Shown here: positions 39,804 through 49,009 of the stretch, one piece after another
Position numbering within the stretch: position 1 is the stretch's first letter
Layout: every line of letters starts with the position of its first letter
Source: Kibdelosporangium sp. MJ126-NF4
GTDB lineage: Bacteria > Actinomycetota > Actinomycetes > Mycobacteriales > Pseudonocardiaceae
Direction of reading: 5' to 3'
Assembly (NCBI RefSeq): GCF_000826545.1
Contig: NZ_CDME01000015.1
Span: forward strand, 264,207 to 328,206
Length of the DNA: 64,000 nt
Position numbers and translations under genes: made by a program
Notes under the pieces: generated by a model
What the model saw: only the letters and a program-made list of their open reading frames with translations
Told to the model about the DNA's origin: nothing
The model's database searches: none

Positions 39804-42610
39804 CACTGATGAAAGAACCGGACCTCGGCACACCCGCCGTCGCGGGCGAGGCGACCGTCACGGTCGAGATCGACGGCATGCCAGTGACCGTGCCACCAGG
39901 CACGTCCGTGATGCGGGCCGCCGCGATGACCGGCATCGACATCCCCAAACTCTGCGCGACGGACTCGCTCGACGCCTTCGGCTCCTGCCGGTTGTGCCTG
40001 GTGGAGATCGACGGCCGGAAAGGCACCCCGGCCTCCTGCACCACGCCGGTCGCCGAAGGCATGCAGGTCCGCACCCAGACGCCCAGGGTGGAGAAACTCC
40101 GCCAGGGCGTGATGGAGCTGTACATCTCGGATCACCCGCTGGACTGCCTGACCTGCTCGGCCAACGGCGACTGCGAGCTGCAGGACATGTCCGGTGTCGT
40201 CGGCCTGCGGCAGGTCCGCTACGGCTACGAGGGCGAGAACCACCTCGACCTGCTGACGGACTCCAGCAACCCGTACTTCGACTTCGACGCCTCCAAGTGC
40301 ATCGCGTGCTCGCGGTGTGTGCGGGCGTGCGGCGAGATCCAGGGCACGTTCGCGTTGACGATCGAGGGCCGTGGCTTCGAGTCCAAGGTCTCGGCCGGTG
40401 GCGTGGACTTCATGAACTCCGAGTGCGTGTCGTGTGGCGCGTGCGTGCAGGCGTGCCCCACGGCCACGTTGCAGGAGAAGTCCGTGGTGGAGCTGGGAAT
40501 GCCGACGCGCAGCGTGGTCACCACGTGCGCGTACTGCGGTGTCGGCTGCTCGTTCAAGGCCGAGATGCGCGGCGACCAGCTCGTGCGGATGGTGCCGTTC
40601 AAGGACGGCGGCGCCAACGAGGGCCACTCGTGTGTGAAGGGCCGCTTCGCCTTCGGCTACGCCACGCACCCCGACCGGCAGCTCAACCCGATGGTCCGCG
40701 ACTCGATCACCGACGAGTGGCAGGTCGTGGACTGGGACACAGCGATCGAGCACACCGCGCGGAAACTGCTTGAGGTGCAGGCGAAGCACGGCGCGGGCTC
40801 GATCGGCGGGATCACTTCGTCGCGCACCACCAACGAAGAGGTCTACGTGGTGCAGAAGATGGTCCGCGCCGCGTTCGGCAACAACAACGTCGACACGTGC
40901 GCCCGCGTCTGTCACTCGCCCACCGGGTACGGCCTCAAGCAGACGTTCGGCACGTCGGCGGGAACGCAGGACTTCAAGTCCGTCGCCGAGGCCGACGTGA
41001 TCGTGGTGATCGGCGCGAACCCGACCGACGCCCACCCGGTTTTCGCGTCCCGGATGAAGCGGCGGCTGCGTGAGGGCGCCAAGCTGATCGTGCTCGACCC
41101 GCGCACGATCGACCTCGTGCGCTCACCGCACGTCGAGGCGCAGCACCACCTGCGGCTCCAGCCGGGCACGAACGTGGCCGTGGTCAACGCCTTCGCGCAC
41201 GTCGTGGTCACCGAAGGACTGGTGGACCAGGACTTCGTGGACGCGCGCTGCGAGGGCTTCGAGGAGTGGGCCGAGTTCATCGCCCGCCCGGAGAACAGCC
41301 CGGAGGCCACCGAGGCAATCAGCGGCGTGCCCGCGGACGAGTTGCGCGCCGCCGCGAGGCTGTACGCGACCGGCGGGAACGCGGCGATCTACTACGGCCT
41401 GGGCGTGACCGAGCACAGCCAGGGTTCGACGATGGTCATGGGTATGGCCAACCTCGCCATGGCGACGGGCAACATCGGCCGGGACGGCGTCGGCGTGAAC
41501 CCGTTGCGCGGTCAGAACAACGTGCAGGGCTCGTGTGACATGGGCTCGTTCCCGCACGAGCTGTCCGGCTACCGGCACGTGTCGGACGAAGCGGTCCGCG
41601 AGGTGTTCGAGAACCTGTGGGGCCGCGCGATCCTGCCCGAGCCGGGCCTGCGGATCCCCAACATGTTCGACGCGGCCATCGACGGCAGCTTCCGCGCGTT
41701 GTTCGTGCAGGGCGAGGACATCGCCCAGTCCGACCCGAACACCAAGCACGTCACCGCCGCCCTCGCCGCGATGGATCTCGTCGTGGTGCAGGACCTGTTC
41801 CTCAACGAGACGGCGAAGTTCGCGCACGTCTTCCTGCCGGGCACGAGCTTCCTGGAGAAGGACGGCACGTTCACCAACGCCGAACGCCGGATCAACCGCG
41901 TCCGACCGGTGATGGCGCCCAAGACGGGTGTGCACGAGTGGGACATCCCGTGCCGCATCGCGAAGGCGATGGGCTACGAGATGTCCTACAACAACCCCGG
42001 CGAGATCATGGACGAGATCGCGGCGGTCACGCCGACCTTCTCCGGTGTCTCGTTCGAGAAGCTGGACAAGCTGGGCAGCGTGCAGTGGCCGTGCAACGAC
42101 GCGGCCCCGACCGGAACGCCGATCATGCACGTCGACGGCTTCGTGCGCGGCAAGGGCGCGTTCGTGCAGACCACGTTCGTGCCGACGGACGAGCGCAGCA
42201 CGCGCAAGTACCCGTTGATCCTGACCACCGGCCGGATCCTGTCGCAGTACAACGTCGGCGCGCAGACCCGGCGCACGGCGAACGTGGCCTGGCACCCGGA
42301 GGACGTGCTGGAGATCCACCCGCACGACGCGGAGGTGCGCGGGATCAACCACGGCGACATGGTGTCACTGGCCTCACGGGTCGGCGAGACGTCGCTGAAG
42401 GCCGTGATCTCCGACCGGATGCCGGTAGGAGTGGTGTACACCACGTTCCACCACCCGGTGACGGGTGCCAATGTGGTGACGACCGAGAACTCGGACTGGG
42501 CGACGAACTGTCCCGAGTACAAGGTGACCGCCGTCCAGGTGGGACTGCGCACCCCGGCCGGACCGGCGGAACGCGTTGCCCACGAAGACATCCCGATCGC
42601 AGTGGACTGA
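39800..42610 (+). CDS. fdsA: Formate dehydrogenase alpha subunit (Mo-bisMGD)
   Basis: A 936-residue catalytic subunit. It has an N-terminal [2Fe-2S] domain (CATDSLDAFGSCRLCLVEIDG), a His-Cys NuoG-like region (DCLTCSANGDCELQ), two [4Fe-4S] ferredoxin motifs, a cluster at CAYCGVGCSF, then the molybdopterin domains with the active-site region DTCARVCHSPTGYGLK (about 364-379), where Cys (not selenocysteine) would bind Mo, and a C-terminal dinucleotide-binding domain. Formate is oxidised to CO2 with NAD+ as acceptor in the cytoplasm. The start ATG 39800 overlaps the fdsB stop. Confidence 0.95.
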   Translation: MTLMKEPDLGTPAVAGEATVTVEIDGMPVTVPPGTSVMRAAAMTGIDIPKLCATDSLDAFGSCRLCLVEIDGRKGTPASCTTPVAEGMQVRTQTPRVEKLRQGVMELYISDHPLDCLTCSANGDCELQDMSGVVGLRQVRYGYEGENHLDLLTDSSNPYFDFDASKCIACSRCVRACGEIQGTFALTIEGRGFESKVSAGGVDFMNSECVSCGACVQACPTATLQEKSVVELGMPTRSVVTTCAYCGVGCSFKAEMRGDQLVRMVPFKDGGANEGHSCVKGRFAFGYATHPDRQLNPMVRDSITDEWQVVDWDTAIEHTARKLLEVQAKHGAGSIGGITSSRTTNEEVYVVQKMVRAAFGNNNVDTCARVCHSPTGYGLKQTFGTSAGTQDFKSVAEADVIVVIGANPTDAHPVFASRMKRRLREGAKLIVLDPRTIDLVRSPHVEAQHHLRLQPGTNVAVVNAFAHVVVTEGLVDQDFVDARCEGFEEWAEFIARPENSPEATEAISGVPADELRAAARLYATGGNAAIYYGLGVTEHSQGSTMVMGMANLAMATGNIGRDGVGVNPLRGQNNVQGSCDMGSFPHELSGYRHVSDEAVREVFENLWGRAILPEPGLRIPNMFDAAIDGSFRALFVQGEDIAQSDPNTKHVTAALAAMDLVVVQDLFLNETAKFAHVFLPGTSFLEKDGTFTNAERRINRVRPVMAPKTGVHEWDIPCRIAKAMGYEMSYNNPGEIMDEIAAVTPTFSGVSFEKLDKLGSVQWPCNDAAPTGTPIMHVDGFVRGKGAFVQTTFVPTDERSTRKYPLILTTGRILSQYNVGAQTRRTANVAWHPEDVLEIHPHDAEVRGINHGDMVSLASRVGETSLKAVISDRMPVGVVYTTFHHPVTGANVVTTENSDWATNCPEYKVTAVQVGLRTPAGPAERVAHEDIPIAVD

Positions 42611-42617
42611 CACACAC

Positions 42618-42833
42618 ATGACACACGCAGCCAATCCTCAGATCCGCCTCGCGAACGAGATCGCGGTGCAGTTCCACCACCGTCCCGCCGACGAGGCGGC
42701 GGCGGCGATCGCGAATCACATCAGGATGTTCTGGGACCCGAGGATGAAGGCTGACCTGCTGCACCGCGCGGAGACCGAGACGGCGGCGCTCGACCCGCTC
42801 GTGCTCCGCGCGGTGACGCACCTGAGGCCTTGA
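42618..42833 (+). CDS. fdsD: Formate dehydrogenase delta subunit
   Basis: A 71-residue protein with the FdsD-family pattern QIRLANEIAVQFHHRPADEAAAAIANHIRMFWDPRMK. FdsD is a small accessory subunit of NAD-dependent formate dehydrogenases, thought to help assembly or stability. It begins 7 nt after the alpha subunit stop; the RBS is weak and translation is probably coupled. It closes the operon. No fdhD/fdsC sulfurtransferase gene follows. Confidence 0.9.
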   Translation: MTHAANPQIRLANEIAVQFHHRPADEAAAAIANHIRMFWDPRMKADLLHRAETETAALDPLVLRAVTHLRP

Positions 42834-42867
42834 CCTCAACATATCTTGAGGTTCAACACTGGCTCAT

Positions 42868-43815
42868 ATGCGAGTCATCGAAGTAACCGAACACGGCGGC
42901 CCGGACGTCCTTCGGGTGGCCGAGGCGCCGGACCTGACACCGGGCGCGGGCCAGGTGCTGATCAGCGTGGCCGTGTCCGGCGTCCAGTCCATCGACGGAT
43001 ACCTGCGCCGAGGCCTGTGGGCCGACATGTTCCCCACGTACCCGCCCTACATCCCGGGCCTTGAGGTCGCCGGAGTGGTCGCGGCGGTCGGCGAAGGCGT
43101 CGACCCAGCCTGGACAGGCCGACGAGTGGCGTCACGAGTCGAGAACGGCTACGCGACCCAGGCGGTGGCGGCGGCCGACACGATCCTCGCCCTGCCTGAT
43201 GGCCTTGGCTTCCAGGAATCGATCGCCGTCATGCACGACGGCAGCACGGCCCTCGCCCTGGCGGAGGCGGTCTCGGTGCGGGCTGGGCAAACGGTGCTGA
43301 TCCAGCCTGCCGCGGGCGGCCTCGGCACGATCCTCGTCCAACTCGCGGTGGCCGCGGGCGCCCGGGTGATCGGGGCAGCCCGGGGCTCGGAGAAACTGGC
43401 GCTGGTGAAGGAACTCGGCGCCGATGTCGCGGTCGACTACAGCTCCCCGGACTGGATCGAGCAGGTCGGCCCGGTGGACATCGCGTTCGACGGCGTCGGC
43501 GGCCCGCTCGGACGCTTGGCTTTCGGCGCCGTGCGCGTTGGCGGCGTGTACTCCAACCACGGCAGCGCCAGCGGCTCAGCCGAGTCCGTCACCGACGAGG
43601 AGGCAACCTCGCGCGGTGTCACCAGGCGAGGAATCGAGCAGCTCTCGACATTCCACCCCGACCAGCACCGTCGGATCGAGCACCTCTTCGACCTGACCGT
43701 GACAGGCAGGATCAAGCCGGTGATCGGCCGAACCTACCCACTCGACCAGGCCGCCGACGCACACCGCGCGGTGGAAGCCCGCGAAGTCGTCGGCAAAGTC
43801 CTACTGATTCCCTGA
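42868..43815 (+). CDS. NADPH:quinone oxidoreductase-type zinc-less alcohol dehydrogenase
   Basis: A 315-residue MDR-superfamily protein: GroES-like N-domain (MRVIEVTEHGGPDVLRV) and Rossmann domain with the nucleotide motif AAGGLGTILVQLA (AAxGGxG type), with no catalytic or structural zinc ligands. It resembles quinone oxidoreductases (QOR) that reduce quinones or enones. It is 34 nt after the fdsD stop but has its own promoter-like space, and it overlaps the convergent TetR gene by 15 nt. Confidence 0.88.
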   Translation: MRVIEVTEHGGPDVLRVAEAPDLTPGAGQVLISVAVSGVQSIDGYLRRGLWADMFPTYPPYIPGLEVAGVVAAVGEGVDPAWTGRRVASRVENGYATQAVAAADTILALPDGLGFQESIAVMHDGSTALALAEAVSVRAGQTVLIQPAAGGLGTILVQLAVAAGARVIGAARGSEKLALVKELGADVAVDYSSPDWIEQVGPVDIAFDGVGGPLGRLAFGAVRVGGVYSNHGSASGSAESVTDEEATSRGVTRRGIEQLSTFHPDQHRRIEHLFDLTVTGRIKPVIGRTYPLDQAADAHRAVEAREVVGKVLLIP

Positions 43816-44562
43816 CCCGGATCGGCGTTCGAGGTACGCGGCGACGCCGTCGAGGTAGAGCTGGAGGCTGAAGTCGAAGTCGGTGTCGACTTCTCCTTCG
43901 GCCCACAGCGACTCCTGGTCGAACACCCCGGACGCCACGAGCTTGGTCAGCGCGGGGAAGTCACTCGGATCGAGCAGCGTGGACAGCGCGGTGTGGTACT
44001 GGCGCCCGAACGCCGCCGGGTTCTCCGCGTATCCGGCAGCCAGTTGCGCCCGCAGTTGGTACTCGCCACGCAGGAAGGTCAGCAGGCCCATCACGACGCC
44101 TGCCTTCTCCGGCTCGTACAGCTCCGTCTCGCCCAACATCGCCAGGCCGCGGTCGAACCACAGCAGGTTGTGCGGGCCGAACGGGGGCGCGGAGACAGGA
44201 ATCTCGTGGTACCACGGGTGTTGCGCCACGGCCTTGATGATCTCGTGTGCCCAGAGCCGCAGGCCTTCGCGCCAGCCGATGTCGTCGGGGAACACCGGCG
44301 GCGGCTCCAGCGCCGCGTCGGACATCAGCATCAGCAGTTCGCTCTTGCTTTTCACGTACCGGTACAGCGCCATGGTCGAGTTGCCGAGGTGGCCTGCGAC
44401 TTTCGCCATCGACACGGCGGCGAGGCCCTCGGCGTCGGCGACCGCGATGGCCGCGCGCGTGATGTCGTCAACCGTCAGTGTCGGCTTCGGCCCGCGTCTC
44501 GTTGTTTCCCGCGTGCCCCAGAGCAACGCGATGTGCTCGGGGATCTCGGTCTCGTCGGTCAT
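43801..44562 (-). CDS. TetR-family repressor with C-terminal TetR_C_1-like domain
   Basis: A 253-residue regulator with an HTH at about 35-80 (LTVDDITRAAIAVADAEGLAAVSMAKVAGHLGNSTMALYRYVKSK) and a long ligand-binding domain as in regulators of antibiotic exporters. ATG 44562 follows AAGGAGAGAG. It is divergent from the DrrAB-type exporter, with two palindromes between them, which is the classic arrangement for a drug-responsive repressor of its neighbouring pump. Confidence 0.92.
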   Translation of the reverse strand: MTDETEIPEHIALLWGTRETTRRGPKPTLTVDDITRAAIAVADAEGLAAVSMAKVAGHLGNSTMALYRYVKSKSELLMLMSDAALEPPPVFPDDIGWREGLRLWAHEIIKAVAQHPWYHEIPVSAPPFGPHNLLWFDRGLAMLGETELYEPEKAGVVMGLLTFLRGEYQLRAQLAAGYAENPAAFGRQYHTALSTLLDPSDFPALTKLVASGVFDQESLWAEGEVDTDFDFSLQLYLDGVAAYLERRSGSGNQ

Positions 44563-44610
44563 GTCCCTCTCTCCTTCTCGGCCGAGTTTAGAGAAGGCCT
44601 TGCGCACCCT

Positions 44611-44654
44611 TACTGCGTAGATGCTACGCTAATTCGCGTATTGCATACGCAGTA
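44611..44654. promoter_or_regulatory. Two palindromic TetR-type operators
   Basis: GCGTAG-ATG-CTACGC (44615-44629) and GCGTA-TTGCA-TACGC (44636-44650) share half-sites. The whole block is itself bounded by TACTGCGTA (44611-44619) and TACGCAGTA (44646-44654). It lies between the divergent tetR and exporter genes, 15 nt before the ATPase ATG. Confidence 0.75.
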
Positions 44655-44668
44655 CTTGGGGAGGGGCG

Positions 44669-45601
44669 ATGATCGTCGACGTACAAGGCCTGAGAAAGGC
44701 CTACGGGGACAACCTGGTCCTCGACGGGATAGACCTGCACGTGCCGGAGGGATCGGTGTACGCGCTGCTCGGGCCCAATGGCGCGGGCAAGACGACAGCC
44801 GTGCGGATTCTCACCACGCTCACCCGGCCGGATGCCGGGACCGTGCTGGTCGCGGGCCACGACGTGGTGCGTGAGCCCGCCAAGGTCCGCGCGCAGATCA
44901 GCCTGACCGGCCAGTACGCGGCGGTCGACAACGCACAGACCGGCCGCGAGAACCTGGTCATGGTCGGTCAGCTGATGCACCTCGGCCGGGCTGCGGCCCG
45001 CAGGCGTGCCGACGAGTTACTGGAGCGGTTCGACCTCGTCGACGCCATGCACCGCAGGGTGTCCGCGTATTCCGGGGGTATGCGCAGGCGCCTCGACCTG
45101 GCGATGAGCCTGGTCGCCCAGCCGAGGGTGATCTTCCTCGACGAGCCGACCACCGGACTCGACCCGGCCAGCCGGACGACCATGTGGGACGCGATCAGGG
45201 AACTGGTCCGCGCGGGCGCCACGATCGTGCTGACCACGCAGTACCTGGAGGAGGCCGACAAGCTGGCGGACTGGATCGTCCTGATCGACAACGGCCGGGT
45301 GTCGCTGTCGGGAACGGCGGACACGCTCAAGGCACAGGTCGGCGGCGAACGCCTCGAGTTGACGTTCGACGACGAGGGAAGCGTCCTGCGGGCAGCGCAA
45401 CTGCTTGGCGGGAACGTGAACCGCGAACGCCGTCTGCTCGAACTCCCGTCGGACGGAACAGCGGCGCACGTCCACGCGGTGCTGAACAACCTGCACGCGG
45501 CCCGCGTCCCGGTCGCCCGCGTCTCGGCACACAGGCCGACGCTGGACGACGTCTTCATGGCTGTCACCGAGAACCGTTCTCGCGAAGGGGCAAACGCGTG
45601 A
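44669..45601 (+). CDS. DrrA-type ABC exporter ATP-binding protein
   Basis: A 310-residue ATPase with Walker A GPNGAGKTT (35-43), signature YSGGMRRRLDLA (about 133-144), Walker B VIFLDEPTTGLDP and the C-terminal DrrA-type extension ending in LDDVFMAVT, which is characteristic of daunorubicin-type exporters. ATG follows GGGGAGGGG. It forms an operon with the ABC-2 permease (GTGA overlap at 45598-45601) under the TetR-type operators. The exported compound is unknown. Confidence 0.93.
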   Translation: MIVDVQGLRKAYGDNLVLDGIDLHVPEGSVYALLGPNGAGKTTAVRILTTLTRPDAGTVLVAGHDVVREPAKVRAQISLTGQYAAVDNAQTGRENLVMVGQLMHLGRAAARRRADELLERFDLVDAMHRRVSAYSGGMRRRLDLAMSLVAQPRVIFLDEPTTGLDPASRTTMWDAIRELVRAGATIVLTTQYLEEADKLADWIVLIDNGRVSLSGTADTLKAQVGGERLELTFDDEGSVLRAAQLLGGNVNRERRLLELPSDGTAAHVHAVLNNLHAARVPVARVSAHRPTLDDVFMAVTENRSREGANA

Positions 45602-46386
45602 CGACACCGGCGATCCGGCACGGCGGCCCCGGCAACGCGGTCAGTGACGTGCTCACGATGATCGGCCGCAGCATCCGGCTGAGCAGGCGCGACATGGACA
45701 CCCTGATCATGGCGATCCTGTTGCCGCTGCTGATGATGTCGTTGTTCGTGTACGTCTTCGGCGGCGCGATCAGCACCGGAGTGGCCTACATCAACTACGT
45801 GGTGCCGGGCACGATCCTGCTGTGCGTCGGCTACGGTGCTGCGTCGACAGCCATGGCCGTGGCCGACGACATGCACAACGGCATGGTCGACCGGCTGCGT
45901 TCGATGCCGATCAGCGGCTTCGCCCTGCTGACCGGACACGTGGTGGCGAGCATGGCCCGAAACGGCCTGTCCACCACGATCGTGATCGCGGCGGCGATCG
46001 CGATGGGCTTCCGCCCCAACGGTTCCGTGGTCGACTGGCTGCTCACCGCCGGGCTGCTGATGCTCTACGTGCTCGCGTTGTCCTGGCTGGCGGCGGGCCT
46101 CGGCGCGATCGCGGGCAGCGTCCAGTCGGCCAGCGGGCTGAGCTTCTTCATGCTTTTCCTGCCGTACCTGAGCAGCGCGTTCGTGCCGACTCACACGATG
46201 CCCGCGTTCCTGCGCGGGATCAGCGAGAACCAGCCCATCACGTCGGTCATCGAGACGACCAGGGGCCTGCTCACCGGAACACCGATCGGCGACAGCGGCT
46301 GGACGGCACTGGCCTGGACAGTCGGTCTGCTGATCTTCTCCTTCGCGCTGGCGACAGTGCTCTACCGCCGACGCGTCAGCCGCTAG
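45598..46386 (+). CDS. DrrB-type ABC-2 permease
   Basis: A 262-residue membrane protein with six helices and the ABC-2 central signature (VADDMHNGMVDRLRSMPIS) followed by FVPTHTMPAFLRGISENQPITSVIETTRGLL near the C-terminus. GTG 45598 overlaps the ATPase stop. It is the membrane half of the drug exporter. A strong bidirectional terminator hairpin begins at its stop codon. Confidence 0.93.
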   Translation: MTTPAIRHGGPGNAVSDVLTMIGRSIRLSRRDMDTLIMAILLPLLMMSLFVYVFGGAISTGVAYINYVVPGTILLCVGYGAASTAMAVADDMHNGMVDRLRSMPISGFALLTGHVVASMARNGLSTTIVIAAAIAMGFRPNGSVVDWLLTAGLLMLYVLALSWLAAGLGAIAGSVQSASGLSFFMLFLPYLSSAFVPTHTMPAFLRGISENQPITSVIETTRGLLTGTPIGDSGWTALAWTVGLLIFSFALATVLYRRRVSR

Positions 46387-46439
46387 TGCCACAGGGAGGT
46401 CGCGATCGGCCCCACGACGATCGCGACCTCCCGTGGCAC
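46386..46439. terminator. Strong bidirectional terminator hairpin
   Basis: The arms 46386-46408 and 46418-46439 pair over 22 bp with one bulged A and a 9-nt loop. The hairpin lies between the convergent exporter permease and O-methyltransferase genes. There is no T-tract, as is common in actinomycetes. Confidence 0.82.
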
Positions 46440-46500
46440 CACTTCGAGTCTGCGGGACCCGATCCGGTTCCCTGGCAGTGAAAGAAATTCGGCGAGTGGT

Positions 46501-47766
46501 TCAGCCAATCCGGGCAGTCACCAACGCGAAGTCCAATGGCAGGTCCGCGGCGGAGGTGACCACGAACCCGGCCGTGGCGAGAAGTCGCCGGTAGTGCCCA
46601 AGCGTTCGCTCCCTGCCACCGACGTTGCACAGCATGTGCACGTCCCAAGCCACGGCGAGCGACGGAGAATCGTCCTCCGGCAGCAGTCGTTCGACCACGA
46701 GCAACTGGGCGCCCGGCCCCATGGCGGACGCACACCGCTTCAGAATCGCCAGGCACTGCTCGTCATCCCAGTCGTGCAGGACCCGTGACAGCAGGTACAC
46801 GTCGCCGCCAACCGGCACGGCAGTGGTGAAGTCACCGCCGACGAATGAGCACCGGTCAAGGCACTCGCCCAGATTGGCCTGTGCTGCGGGAAGAACGTCG
46901 TGACGCTCGAACAACGTCCCGTGCAGATACGGAATCGCCTGCAGCACGTGCTTGAGCAGTTCTCCGCTGCCACCGGCGACGTCGACCACGTGCCGCGCCG
47001 AGGTGAAGTCGAAGGCCTCGGTGACGCGGCCGAAGATCGACGCGGCCGCGGCCATCGCCCGGGTGAAGCCCAGCGACGGGCGATCGGCGAAGTAGTCGAA
47101 GTGATGCGAACCGAACACGTACTCGAAGGACTCCCGGCCCGTGCGCACCGCGTGCTCCAGTTCGCCGAAGGACTTGTAGAACGAGTCCCCGTACAGCAAT
47201 GCCAATGGTTGCAAGGAGTTCGGTGCGTCGGTCCGGAGCATCTCGCCCACCGCGGTCAACGCGAAGGTGTCGCCGTCGGCCCGCAGCACTCCCAGACTGG
47301 CCAGGTACCGCAGGAGTCGCCGGAGGCTGTCCAGGTGCAGACCGACCGACGCGCAGATGTCCTCGATGGACAGTCCGTTGGCCAGGTGGTCCGCCAGCCG
47401 GAGCGAGGCGGCGACGGCGACGGCCTGCGTTCGCCACGCACCCGTCATCACCTCCAGCAGCCGGTAGGCGGGGTCGCGCCGCAGGTGTTGCTTCAGTACG
47501 GACTCGTGGTGCCCTTCGGCGACCAGGTCGAGTCGACGCCCGCTGCCCCGGAAGGAAAGCACTGTGCGGTCGACGTGCGCGTCGTACCTGCCGCCGTCCG
47601 GTGTCAGACCGGCGTTGCCCAAGGACGTGGACAATCCTAAAAGGATGATCGAGTCCGGTTCGGTGACGGACAACGCGAAGGGCGATTCGAGCACGCAGTA
47701 CGCCGCGACGCCCTGATCGACGCCGAACGTCTCGAGCACACCGTGGATGTCAAGCTCCGGCCACAC
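46501..47766 (-). CDS. O-methyltransferase with extra N-terminal domain
   Basis: A 421-residue protein. Residues about 105-420 are a typical class I O-methyltransferase of the hydroxyneurosporene/polyketide OMT type: dimerisation winged helix (ADHLANGLSIEDICASVGLHLDSLRRLLRYL), motif I VVDVAGGSGELLKH, and catalytic-region LLSRVLHDWDDEQC. The first about 100 residues are an added alpha/beta-looking domain I do not recognise. GTG 47766 has GGGGGAG upstream. It is last in a unit after the flavin hydroxylase (28-nt gap), suggesting hydroxylation then O-methylation of an aromatic. Confidence 0.87.
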   Translation of the reverse strand: MWPELDIHGVLETFGVDQGVAAYCVLESPFALSVTEPDSIILLGLSTSLGNAGLTPDGGRYDAHVDRTVLSFRGSGRRLDLVAEGHHESVLKQHLRRDPAYRLLEVMTGAWRTQAVAVAASLRLADHLANGLSIEDICASVGLHLDSLRRLLRYLASLGVLRADGDTFALTAVGEMLRTDAPNSLQPLALLYGDSFYKSFGELEHAVRTGRESFEYVFGSHHFDYFADRPSLGFTRAMAAAASIFGRVTEAFDFTSARHVVDVAGGSGELLKHVLQAIPYLHGTLFERHDVLPAAQANLGECLDRCSFVGGDFTTAVPVGGDVYLLSRVLHDWDDEQCLAILKRCASAMGPGAQLLVVERLLPEDDSPSLAVAWDVHMLCNVGGRERTLGHYRRLLATAGFVVTSAADLPLDFALVTARIG

Positions 47767-47794
47767 GTCTCCCCCGCGTTGGTTCGAAGGTTTC

Positions 47795-48952
47795 TCAGAT
47801 CCCGATGTAGTTCTCGGCGAAGTGGTCCTGGTGGGAACGGGAGTCACGCAGGCTTTCCAGCCGCGCGCGTTGCAGCGACCGGAGGAACACCGCGTGGTCG
47901 TCGTCCCCGAACGGACCGTGCAGCAGGTTGATCATCCAGTGCGAGAACTCCTGCGCACGCCAGATCCGGGGCAGGCAGTCGGCCGTGTACGTGGCCAGCA
48001 GCCGGTCGTCGCCGAGGTTGATCCGGCTGGCCAGCGCCTTCGCGAGCAGCTCGGCGGCCATCAGCGCGAGGTTCGCGCCCTTGGCCGCGGACGGGCTGAT
48101 CAGGCTGGCCGAGTCACCGGCCAGCAGCAACGACGCGTGCCGGATCGGGTCCATCACGTGTGAGGTCATGTCCACCACGCGGCGCTCGACGATCCGCCCT
48201 GTCCGCAGCGCCCCGTACTGGTCGGAACGCATCCGCAGGTGCAACTCCTCCCACACCCGGTCGTCCGTCCACTCGTCGGGATCGGTTCCCTTCGGGACCT
48301 GGAGGTAGTAGCGCGTGACCATGGCGCTGCGTGCCATGTGCCCGGCGAAGCCGTTCCGGTGGATCGCGTACATCACCGCGGCCATGCTCGGCGGCGCCTC
48401 GACCAGCAGCGCCAGCCACGAGACGCCGTGATCCCGTTGGTACACCTTGGCGGGAACCGCCTGCCGGGAGACGCCGTGCTGTCCGTCGCATCCGGCGACG
48501 AAACGGCCGGTCAGCCTGGTTCCGTCGGCGAGCTGGAGCTCCGCGCGCTCGGCGTCGACGTTCGTCACGACCGTGTCGAACCGGATCTCGCCGTCCCGGT
48601 CGAGGAACTCCCCGATCAGGTCCCGCACCAGTTCCTGCTGCGGGTACACCGTATGGACCTCGCCACGGCCCAGCCCGCTGTACTTGAGCTCGAACTCGCC
48701 GTGCTCGCCACGGAAGGCGCACGTGTCATGCTGCTGACCGTTGGCACGCAAGCCTTCGGCGAGCCCGTTCTCGGTCAGGATCCGGACGCTGTTGGCGGCG
48801 AGGAAACCCGCGCGGGCCCGTTGTTCGACGTGGGCGCGGCTCTGGCGCTCCACGACAAGGCAGCGGATTCCCTCTGCCCGCAACATGTTGGCCAGCACCA
48901 GGCCGGCAGGCCCGGCACCGCAGATGATCACGTCGGCGCTCAGCGTTGACAT
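47795..48952 (-). CDS. FAD-dependent aromatic monooxygenase (4-hydroxybenzoate 3-hydroxylase-like)
   Basis: A 385-residue flavoprotein with the Rossmann motif VIICGAGPAGLVLANML, the class A middle motif VAGCDGQHGVSRQAVP (CDG) and the GDSASLISPSAAKGANLALM FAD motif. Overall it matches PobA, which hydroxylates 4-hydroxybenzoate to protocatechuate with NADPH and O2. The identity of the aromatic is not certain. It is flanked by an NCS1 permease upstream (57-nt gap) and an O-methyltransferase downstream on the same strand. Confidence 0.88.
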   Translation of the reverse strand: MSTLSADVIICGAGPAGLVLANMLRAEGIRCLVVERQSRAHVEQRARAGFLAANSVRILTENGLAEGLRANGQQHDTCAFRGEHGEFELKYSGLGRGEVHTVYPQQELVRDLIGEFLDRDGEIRFDTVVTNVDAERAELQLADGTRLTGRFVAGCDGQHGVSRQAVPAKVYQRDHGVSWLALLVEAPPSMAAVMYAIHRNGFAGHMARSAMVTRYYLQVPKGTDPDEWTDDRVWEELHLRMRSDQYGALRTGRIVERRVVDMTSHVMDPIRHASLLLAGDSASLISPSAAKGANLALMAAELLAKALASRINLGDDRLLATYTADCLPRIWRAQEFSHWMINLLHGPFGDDDHAVFLRSLQRARLESLRDSRSHQDHFAENYIGI

Positions 48953-49009
48953 GGCACCCCCTCGTCCCCACTACCGTACAGGCGACGGCAAGATCGACGG
49001 GAGACCACT

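Noticed and set aside
38259..42610. Respiratory complex I (nuoEFG) fragment
   Set aside because: The NuoG-like subunit carries full formate dehydrogenase catalytic domains and is followed by FdsD, so the operon is formate dehydrogenase.
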